Source: Microglena sp. YARC (Eukaryota > Chlorophyta > Chlorophyceae > Chlamydomonadales > Chlamydomonadaceae). From it: DNA of 64,000 nucleotides. Location of the stretch: contig CM039463.1 of NCBI GenBank assembly GCA_022414725.1, forward strand, positions 21,137,359 to 21,201,358, given 5' to 3'. This document shows positions 53,545 to 64,000 of the stretch, piece after piece. Within the stretch, counting starts at the first letter, position 1; each line of letters opens with the position of its first letter. The notes below the pieces were generated by a model that saw only the letters and a program-made list of their open reading frames with translations, did not search any database and was not told where the DNA came from. Both the position numbers and the translations under genes were made by a program.

Positions 53545-56500
53545 GTGAGCAATATTTGATGCGACATATTCGAGGTTTTATTTATGTTTTATGTATTGTT
53601 TGTTGATGAGCAATACTTGATATGTTATACTGGAGGTTGTATTTTATATTTTGTATTTTATATTTTGCTTGTCGGTGAGCAATATTTGATATGTTATATT
53701 CGAGGTTGTATTTTATATTTTGCTTGTTGGTGAGCAATATTTGATATGTTATATTCGAGGTTGTATTTTATATTTTGCTTGTTGGTGAGCAATATTTGAT
53801 ATGTTATATTCGAGGTTGTATTTTATATTTTGCTTGTTGGTGAGCAATATTTGATATGTTATATTCGAGGTTGTATTTTATATTTTGCTTGTTGGTGAGC
53901 AAGGATTGATATGTTACATTCGAGTTTGTATTTTATATTTTGCTTGTTGGTGAGCACTTGTTGTGAGCGGTGGATTGATATGATTCGAGGTTGTATTTTA
54001 TATTTTGCTTGTTGGTGAGCAAGGATTGATATGTTATATTCGAGGTTGTATTTTATATTTTGCTTGTTGGTGAGCAAGGATTGATATGTTACATTCGAGG
54101 TTGTATTTTATATTTTGCTTGTTGGTGAGCATTGATATGTTACATTCGAGGTTGTATTTTATATTTTGCTTGTTGGTGAGCAAGGATTGATATGTTACAT
54201 TCGAGGTTGTATTTATATTTTGCTTGTTGGTGAGCAAGGATTGATTGTTATGTTATTCGAGGTTTTATTTTATATTTTGCTTGTTGGTGAGCAAGATTGA
54301 TATGTTACATTCGAGGTTGTATTTTATATTTTGCTTGTTGGTGAGCAAGGATTGATATGTTACATTCGGAGGTTGTATTTTATATTTTTGCTTGTTGGTG
54401 AGCAAGGATTGATATGTTACATTCGAGGTTGTATTTTATATTTTGCTTGTTGGTGAGCAAGGATTGATATGTTACATTCGAGGTTGTATTTTATATTTTG
54501 CTTGTTGTGAGCAAGGATTGATATGTTACATTCGAGGTTGTATTTTATATTTTGCTTGTTGGTGAGCAAGGATTGATATGTTACATTCTAGGTTGTAGCT
54601 TGTTGGTGAGCAGGATTGATATGTTACATTCGAGGTTGTATTTTATATTTTGCTTGTTGGTGAGCAAGGATTGATATGTTACATTCGGTTGTAGGTTGTA
54701 TTTTATATTTTGCTTGTTGGTGAGCAAGGATTGATATGTTACATTCTAGGTTGTATTTTATATTTTGCTTGTTGGTGAGCAAGGATTGATATGTTACATT
54801 CGAGGTTGTATTTTATATTTTTGCTTGTTGGTGAGCAAGGATTGATATGTTACATTCGAGGTTGTATTACTTTTGCTTGTTGGTGATATTTTGATATTTT
54901 TGCTTGTTGGTGAGCAAGGATTGATATGTTACATTCTAGGTTGTATTTTATATTTTTTGCTTGTTGGTGAGCAAGGATTGATATGTTACATTCGAGGTTG
55001 TATTTTATATTTTGCTTGTTGTGAGCAAGGATTTGATATGTTACATTCGAGGTTGTATTTTATATTTTGCCTTGTTGGTGAGCAAGGATTGATATGTTAA
55101 CATTCCGAGGTTGTATTTTATATTTTGCTTGTTGTGAGCAAGGATTGATATGTTGGCATTCGAGGTTGTATTTTATATTTTGCTTGTTTGGTGAGCAAGG
55201 ATTGATATGTTATATTTTTATATTTTCGCTTGTATTGATTTTGTAGCAAGGTTTTATTTTTGCTTGTTGGTGAGCAAGGATTGATATGTTACATTCGAGG
55301 TGTATTTTATATTTTTGCTTGTTGGTGAGCAAGGTTGATATGTTACATTTTACGAGGTTGTATTTTATATTTTGCTTGTTGGTGAGTTGCAAGGGATTGA
55401 TTTTTATATTTTCGTTACATATTTGGGTGAGCGGTTGTATTTTATATTTTGCTTGTTGGTGAGCAAGGATTGATATGTTACATTCGAGGTTGTTGGGATT
55501 TTATATTTGCTTGTTGGTGAGCAAGGATTGATATGTTATATTCGAGGTTGTATTTTATATTTTGCTTGTTGGTGAGCAAGGATTGATATGTTACATTCGA
55601 GGTTTGTATTGATATATTTTGAGGTTTGTATTTTATATTTTGCTTGTTGGTGAGCAAGGATTGATATGTTTACATTCGAGGTTGTATTTTATATTTTGCT
55701 TGTTGGTGAGCAAAGGATTGATATGTTACATTCGAGGTTGTATTTTATATTTTGCTTGTTGGTGAGCAAGGATTGATATGTTACATTCGAGGTTGTATTT
55801 TATATTTTGCTTGTTGGTGAGCAAGGATTGATATGTTACATTCGAGGTTGTATTTTATATTTTGCTTGTTGGTGAGCAAGGATTGATATGTTACATTCGA
55901 GGTTGTATTTTATATTTTTGCTTGTTGGTGAGCAAGGATTGATATGTTACATTCGAGGTTGTATTTTAATATTTTGCTTGTTTGGTGAGCAAGGATTGAT
56001 ATGTTACATTCGAGGTTGTATTTTATATTTTTGCTTGTTGGTGAGCAAGGATTGATATGTTACATTCGAGGTTGTATTTTATATTTTGCTTGTTGGTGAG
56101 CAAGGATTGATATGTTACATTCGAGGTTGTATTTTATATTTTGCTTGTTGGTGAGCAAGGATTGATATGTTATATTCGAGGTTTGTATTTTATATTTTGC
56201 TTGTTGGTGAGCAAATTGATATGTTATTCGAGGTTGTATTTTATATTTTGCTTGTTGGTGAGCAAGGATTTTGATATGTTATATTCGAGGTTTATGATAT
56301 TTTATATTTTGCTTGTTGGTGAGCAAAGGATTGATATGTTTGTATATTTTTGTTGTTGGTGACGATTCCGGTTTGTATTTTTATATTTTTTGCTTGTTGG
56401 TGAGCAAGGATTGATATGTTACATTCGAGGTTGTATTTTATATTTTGCTTGTTGGTGAGCAAGGATTGATATGTTACATTCGAGGTTGTATTTTTTATAT

Positions 56501-59500
56501 TTTGCTTGTTGGTGAGCAAGGATTGATATGTTACATTCGAGGTTGTATTTTATATTTTGCTTGTTGGTGAGCAAGGATTGATATGTTACATTCGAGGTTG
56601 TATTTATATTTTGCTTGTTGGTGAGCAAGGATTGATATGTTACATTCGAGTTGTATTTTATATTTTTGCTTGTTGGTGAGCAAGGATTGATATGTTACAT
56701 TCGAGGTTGTATTTTATATTTTGCTTGTTGGTGAGCAAGGATTGATATGTTACATTCGAGGTTGTATTTTATATTTTGCTTGTTGGTGAGCAAGGATTGA
56801 TATGTTATTCGAGGTTGTATTTTATATTTTGCTTGTTGGTGAGGCAAGGATTGATATGTTAGTTCGAGGTTGTATTTATATTTTGCTTGTTGGTGAGCAA
56901 GGATTTGATATGTTATATTCGAGGTTGTATTTTATATTTTTGCTTGTTGGTGAGCAAGGATTGATATGTTACATTCGAGGTTTGTATTTTATATTTGCTT
57001 TGTTGGTGAGCAAGGATTGATATGTTACATTCGAGGTTGTATTTTATATTTTGCTTGTTGGTGAGCAAGGATTGATATGTTACATTGCGAGCGTTGTATT
57101 TTATATTTTGCTTGTTGGTGAGCAAGGATTGATATGTTGCATTCGAGGTTGTATTTTATATTTTGCTTGTTGGTGAGCAAGGATTGATATGTTACATTCG
57201 AGGGTTGATTTTATATTTGCTGTTTGGTGAGCAAGATTGATATGTTACATTCGAGGTTGTATTTTATATTTTGCTTGTTGGTGAGCAAGGATTGATATGT
57301 TACATTCGAGGGCTTGTATTTTATATTTTGCTTGTTGGTGAGCAAGGATTGATATGTTACATTCGAGGTTGTATTTTTATTTTGCTTGTTGCGTGAGCAA
57401 GGATTGATATGTTACACTCGAGGTTGTTTTTATATTTTGCTTGTTCGGTGAGCAAGATTGATATATTTTTTCAATTTTGTATTTTATATTTTGCTTGTTG
57501 GTGAGCAAGATTGATATGTTACATTCGAGGGTTGTATTTTATATTTTGCTTGTTGGTGAGCAAGGATTGAATATGTTACATTTCGAGGTTGTATTTTATA
57601 TTTTGCTTGTTGGTGAGCAAGGATTGATATGTTACATTCGAGTTGTATTTTATATTGTTGCTTGTTTGGTGAGCAAGGATTGATATGTTACATTCGAGGT
57701 TGTATGTTTTTATTTGATTTTGCTTGTTGGTTGAGCAATATTGATATGTTACATTCGAGGTTGTATTTTATATTTTGCTTGTTGGTGAGCAGGATAAGGG
57801 ATTTCGATATGTTATATTCGAGGTTGTATTTATATATTGATATTGCTTGTTTATCATTTTGCTTGTTGAGCGAAGCTTGATTGATATTTTGTTACATTCG
57901 AGGTTGTATTTTATATTTTGCTTGTTGGTGAGCAAGGATTGATATGTTACATTCGAGCGTTGTATTTTATATTTTGCTTGTTGGTGAGCAAGGATTGATA
58001 TGTTACATTCGAGGTTGTATTTTATATTTTGCTTGTTGGTGAGCAAGGATGATATGTTACATTCGAGGTTGTATTTTATATTTTTGCTTGTTGGTGAGCA
58101 AGGATTGATATGTTACATTCGGAGGTTGTATTTTATATTTTGCTTGTTTGGTGAGCAAGGATTGATATGTTACATTCGAGGTTGTATTTTATATTTTGGC
58201 TTGTTGGTGAGCAAGGATTGATATGTTACATTCGAGGTTGTATTTTATAAAATTTTGCTTGTTGGTGAGCAAGGATGATATGTTACATTCGAGGTTGTAT
58301 TTTATATTTTTGCTTGTTGTGAGCACATATTTTGGATTGATATGTTACATTCGAGGTTGTATTTTATATTTTGCTTGTTGGTGAGCAAGGATTGATTTAT
58401 ATGTTACATTCGAGGTTGTATTTTATATTTTGCTTGGTTGGTGAGCAAGATTTATATGTTACATTCGAGGTTGTATTTATTATATTTTGCCTTGTTGGGT
58501 GAGCAAGGATTGATATGTTTTTTACATTCGAGGTTGTATTTTATATTTTTGCTTGTTGGTGAGCAAGGATTGATATGCTACATTCGAGGTTGTATTTTAT
58601 ATTTTGCTTGTTTGGTGAGCAAGGATTTATATGTTATAATTCGAGGTTGTATTTTATATTTTGCTTGTTGGTGAGCAAGGATTTATATGTTGCATTCGAG
58701 GTTGTATTTTTATTATTTTGCTTGTTGGGTGAGCAAGGATTTGATATGTTACATTCGAGGTTGTATTTTATATTTTGCTTGTTGGTGAGCAAGGATTGAT
58801 ATGTTACATTCGAGGTTGTATTTTATATTTTGCTTGTTGGTGAGCAAGGATTGATATGTTACATTCGAGGTTGTATTTTATATTTTGCTTGTTGGTGAGC
58901 AAGGATTGATATGTTACATTCGAGGTTGTATTTTATATTTTGCTTGTTGTGAGCAAGGATTGATATGTTATATTCGAGGTTGTATTTTATATTTTGCTTG
59001 CTGAGCAAGGATATATGTTATATTCGAGGTTGTATTTTATATTTTGCTTGTTGGTGAGCAAGGATTGATTTGTTACATGTTTTATATTTTGCTTGATATG
59101 TTGTTACATTCGAGGTTGTATTTTATATTTTGCTTGTTTGGTGAGCAAGGATTGATATGTTACATTCGAGCCAAGGATTGATATGTTTTCGATTGTAAGT
59201 TTTATATTTGCTTGTTGTGAGCAAGGATTGATATGTTACATTTCGAGGTTGTATTTTATATTTTGCTTGTTGGTGAGCAGGATTGATATGTTACATTCGA
59301 GGTTGTATTTTATAATTTTGCTTGTTGGTGAGGCAAGAGATTGATATGTTACATTCGAGGTTGTATTTTATATTTGCTTGTTGGTGACAAGGATTGATAT
59401 GTTACATTCGATTCGAGGTTGTATTTTATATTTTGCTTGTTGGTGAACAAAGGATTGATATGTTATATTCGAGGTTGTATTTTATATTTTGCTTGTTGGG

Positions 59501-62500
59501 TGAGCAAGGATTGATATGTTATAATTCGAGGTTGTATTTTATATTTTGCTTGTTGGTGAGCAAGGATTGATATGTTATATTCGTGTTGGGGTGAGGTTGA
59601 TATTTTATATTTTTTATATTCCTGCTTGTTATATTCAAGGGTGAGTTGGTGAGCAAGGATTGATATGTTGTATATTGCGAGGTTGTATTTTATTTTGCTT
59701 GTTGGTGAGCAAGGATTGATATGTTATATTCGAGGTTGTATTTTATATTTTGCTTGTTGGTGAGCAAGGATTGATATGGTTATATTCGAGGTTTTGTATT
59801 TTTATATTTTTTGCTTGTTTGTGAGCAAGGATTGAATATGTTATATTCGAGTTTGTATTTTTATATTTTTGCTTGTTGGTGAGCAGGATTGATATTTACA
59901 TTGATATGTTGCTTGTTTTATAATTTGGCTTGTTGGTGAGCAAGATTGATATGTTATATTCGTTGGTGAGGTTGTATTTTTATATTTTGCTTGTTTGGTG
60001 GCAAGGATTGATATGTTACATTCGAAGGTTGTATTTTATTATTTTGCTTGTTGGTGAACAAGGATTGATATGTTACATTCGAGGTTGTATTTTATATTTT
60101 TGCTTGTTGGTGATTGATATGTTATATTCGAGGTTTTTTATTTTTGCTTGTTGTGTGAGCAAGGATTGATATGTTATATTCGAGGTTGTATTTTATATTA
60201 TTGCTTGTTGGTGAGCAAGGATTGATATGTTATATTCGAGGTTGTATTTTATATTTTGCTTGTTGGTGAGCAAGGATTGATATGGTTATATTCGAGGTTT
60301 GTTATTTTATATTTTGCTTGTTGGTTGAGCAAGGATTGATTATGTTATAAAAAAGTTTGTATTATTCATAATTTTGGAGGTTGTATTTTATATTTTTTTT
60401 ATATTTGCTTGTTGGTGAGCAAGGATTGATATGTTATATTCGAGGGTTGTATTTTATATTTTCTTCTTGTTTTTTATATTTTGCTGAGCAAACGGATTGA
60501 TATGTTATATTCGAGGTTGTATTTTTATATTTTATATTTTTGCTTGTTGGTGTTGAGCAAGAATTGGTGATATGTTACATTCGAGGTTTGTATTTTGGGA
60601 GGCATTCCTTTATATTTTGTTGTTCGGTGGGCACAGGATTGATATGTTATGCCGCCGCTTGCTATTTTTTATATTTTGGCGAGGTTGATGTATATTTTTG
60701 CTTGTTGGTGAGCAAGCTGATTGGTTATATTCCAGGTTGTATTTTTAGCCTATTTTGCTTGTTGGTGACGGATTGATTTGTTATATTAACGAGGTTTTGC
60801 TTGTTAACAAGGATTGATAATGTTATATTCGGCGTTGTAATATTTTGGCCAGCTTGTTGGTGAGCAGGATTTGAATATGTTACATATTCAATCCGGATAA
60901 GGTGGGTCGAAGGTTGGTATTTGTATATTTTCTTGTTATATAATGTTATAATGTGTCCACGTTGTATTTTTATTTACTGTTACATATCTGATGGTTGTAT
61001 TGTATATTTTGCTTGTGGTGAGCAAGGATTGATATGTTAATATTCGAGGTGTGATATTTCGTCAGTATTTTGCTTGTTGCGTGAGCCAGGATTTAGTGGG
61101 TAGCATTCGAGGTTGTGATTCTGTTAGTTTTGCTTGGTTGGTTAGGGCAAGGATTGATATGTTATATTCGAGGTTGTATTTTATATTTCTTGCATTAGTT
61201 TCGAGCAAGGATTGATATCGTTGACGGTATGTTGTTTTTGCTTCTTGCTTGTTGGTTGAGCAAGGGATTGATATGTTATATCGAGGTTGTATTTTTATTT
61301 TGCTTTGTTGGTGAAGCAAGGATTGGATTTGATATGTGTCTTTCGAGGTTGTATTTTATATTTTGCTTGTTGGTGAGCAAGGATTGATAATGTTTATTCG
61401 ACGGTTGTATTTTATAATTTTGCTTGTTGGTGGAGCAAGGATTGATATGTGTATATTCGAGGTGTGTATTTTATATTTTGCTTGTTGGTGAGCAAGGATT
61501 GAATATGTTATATTCGAGGTATTTTTATATTTTGCTTGTTGTGGAGCAAGGATTGATATGTTATATTCGAGGTTGTATTTTAATTATTTTGCTTGTTGGT
61601 GGGCAAGGATATATTGTTATATTCGCGCGGTGTATTTTACTATTTTGGCTTGGGGTTGTGAGCAAGGATGATTAATGTTACATTCGAGGTTGGTATTTAT
61701 ATTTTGGCTAGTTGGTTAACAAGGATTGATATGTTTACATTTCGAGGTTTGTATTTTAGCTATTTGCTTGTTTGTGAGCAAGGATTGATATGTTAATATT
61801 CGGAGGTTGTTTTTACATTTTGCTTGTTGGTGAGCGGATTGAGTATGTTTATATTACGAGGTTGTTATTTTATAATTTTGCTTGTTGGTGAGCAACGGCA
61901 TTTGATATGTTATATTCGAGGTTGCTAATTTTATATTTTTGCCATTGTTTTGGTGAGCACAGGAATTGAAGGATTGTATTTTTTATATTTTGCTTGTTTT
62001 GGTGAACAGGATTGATGTTATATTCGAGGTCGTATTTTATAATTCTGTTGGTGAGCAAGGATTGATATGTTATATTCGAGGGTTGTATTTTATAATTTTG
62101 CTTGCTTCGTGGTGAGCACAGGGATTGATATGGTTATATCGAGGTTGTATTTTATTGATATGTTCATGTTGTATTTTATTACTTTGGCTGTTGGTGAACG
62201 TGCAGCAAGGATTGAATCGATATGTTTTATATTCGAGGTTGTATTTTATATTTTTGCTTGTTGGTGAGCAAGGATTGATTGGTACTATTCGAAATCGAGG
62301 CTGGTATTTTATATTTTGCTTGTTGGTGATTAAGATTGATATGTATATTCGAGGTATGTTATATTTCTGCTTGTTGGTGAGCAAAGGATTTGATATGTTA
62401 TATTCGAAGGTTGTATTTTATATTTTGCGTTGTTGGTGCAGCAAGGATTGATATGTTACATTCGAGGTGTGTATTTTATATTTTTTGGCTTGTTGGTGTG

Positions 62501-64000
62501 AGCAAGATTGATAAATGTTACATTCGAGGTTGTATTCTTATATTTTGCTTGTTGGTGGCAAAGGATTGATATGTTACATTCGAGGTTGTATTTATTTTTT
62601 TGTATGGGTGAACAAGGCATTGATTGTTTACATTCTGGTTGTATTTTACATTTTGCTTGTTGGTGAGCAAGGATTGCACTACTCTATATTCGAGAGTATG
62701 ATTACTTTTATATTTGCTTGTTGGTGAGGCAAGCAGAGGTTCGATATGTTATATTCGAGGTTGTATTTTATATTTTGCTTGTTGGTGAGCACAAGGATCT
62801 GATATGTCTATATTCGAAGGTTGTATTCTATATATTTTCCTTGTTGGTGACACACATACTTGATACTGTTATATTCAGGTTGTGTATTCTTCATATTTTG
62901 CTTGTTGGTGAGCAAGGATTGATATGTTATATTCGAGGTTGTATTTTATATTTTGCTTGTTGGTGAGCACACGGATTGATTGTTATATTCGAAGGTGTAT
63001 GTATTTTATATTTTCTTGTTGGTGAGCAAGATGATATGTTATATTCGAGGTTTGGTATTTTATACTGTTTGCAAAGGATTGATATGTTAATTCGAGGTCT
63101 GTAATTTTACATAATTTTGGTGAGCTAAAGGATTGATATGTTATATTCCGAGGTTGTCTTTTATATTTTGCTTTGTTTGGTGAGCAAGGATTGATATGTT
63201 ACATTTCGAGGTTGTATTTTATATTTTGCCTTGTTTGGTGACAAACGGATTTGATATTGTTATGATTCGAGGTTGTATTTTTATTTTTGCTTGTTTGGTG
63301 AGCAAGGATTGATATGTTACATTCGAGGTTGTATTTTAAATTTTGCTTGTTGGTTGAAGCAGGAGGATTGATATGTTAATTCTAGGTTTGTTAATTTTAT
63401 ATTTTGCTTGTTGGTGAGCAAGGATTGATATGTTATATTCGGAGGTTGTATTTTATTATTTTTGCTTGTCTGGTGAGCAAGGATTGATATGCTTACATTC
63501 GAGGTTGGTATTTATATTTTGCTTGTTGGTTAACAGGATTGTATTGTTATATTCGGGTTGTATTTTTATATTTTGCTTGTTTGGTGAGCAGGATTGATTA
63601 TTTTATATTCGGTTGTATTTTATATTTTCTTTTGTGAGCCAGGATGGGATTTGTTTATATTCAAGGTTTGTATTTTATATTGCGGCTTGTGGTGAGCAAG
63701 GATTGTATGTTTTCGATGGTTGTATTTTATATTTTGGCTTTGTTGGTTGAGCAAGGATTGATATGTTATATTCGAGGTTGTATTTATATTTTGCTTGTGG
63801 TGAGCAAGGATGATATGGTATAATTCGAGGTTGTATTTTTATATTTTGCTTGGTGGTGAGCAAGGATTGGATATGTTATAATTCGGAGTTGTATTTTTAA
63901 TATTTTCTTGTTGGTTGAGGGCAAGGTTGATATGTTCATTCGAGGGTTGGTATTTTATATTTGGCTTTGTTGGTGAGAAGGATTGATATGTTTATATTCG
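53545..64000 (+). repeat. 10.4-kb array of a 55-bp unit copied from the CLC exon 13 donor
   Basis: The exon ends TTATTTTGCTTCATG and continues into the intron GTGAGCAATATTTGATGCG. The repeat unit reads TATTTTGCTTGTTGGTGAGC, then AAGGATTGATATGTTACATT, CGAGGTTGTATTTTA. It is the same boundary with small changes, repeated about 190 times to the window edge. The first units (53620-53900) are closest to the original. From about 54 kb, and much more after 59-60 kb, units differ by random one-base insertions and deletions, which looks like sequencing noise. No exon is visible in it. Confidence 0.95.

Noticed and set aside
53859..63863. Dozens of 60-108-residue frames such as LVGEQGLICYIRGCILYF
   Set aside because: They are the 55-bp junction repeat read in frame for short stretches between indels.

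Overview
This is a nuclear eukaryotic window, most likely from a green alga (chlorophyte or prasinophyte). The reasons are the GT-AG introns, a plant-type EMB8/ABHD hydrolase, a CLC of the plant CLC-d/animal CLC-6/7 kind, copia-type and LINE retroelements, and very repeat-rich introns. The species cannot be fixed from sequence alone. A repeat-rich prasinophyte such as Cymbomonas is only a guess.

Layout. 1-1680: the last exon of an unidentified plus-strand gene, preceded by tandem repeats and followed by decayed copies of its own 3' end. 1960-4590: ankyrin-like gene debris and repeats. 4594-18827: a three-layer nest of retroelements. The outer gag-bearing copia-type LTR element (220-bp LTRs, 5-bp target duplication) is interrupted by a second copia-type element (325-bp LTRs, 5-bp target duplication), which contains a 5'-truncated LINE with a 287-bp TGTAA-type tail. 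18830-20920: dispersed repeats. 20920-35657, minus strand: a complete nine-exon gene for a 401-residue EMB8/ABHD1-3-type alpha/beta hydrolase with Ser-Asp-His all present. 37130 to beyond the right edge, plus strand: the first 13 exons (370 codons) of a CLC chloride channel/exchanger. The two genes are head to head, with an imperfect palindrome in the 1.5 kb between them.

The exons were found by reading the conserved protein families through GT-AG junctions. Phases agree at every junction, and both coding totals are multiples of three (1206 nt for the hydrolase, 1110 nt so far for the CLC). The coding parts are small islands: 1.2 kb in 14.7 kb, and 1.1 kb in 16.4 kb.

The most striking feature is how the introns grew. 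In almost every intron of both genes, and after the last exon of the first gene, the filling is a tandem array whose unit is a copy of the adjacent exon-intron boundary: the last tens of exon bases plus the donor, or the acceptor plus the first exon bases. The extreme case is a 55-bp unit copied from the CLC exon 13 donor, which fills the final 10.4 kb. Other points of interest are a Glu-to-Gln change at the CLC proton-glutamate position, LTR pairs whose divergence matches the nesting order, and three families of short dispersed repeats.
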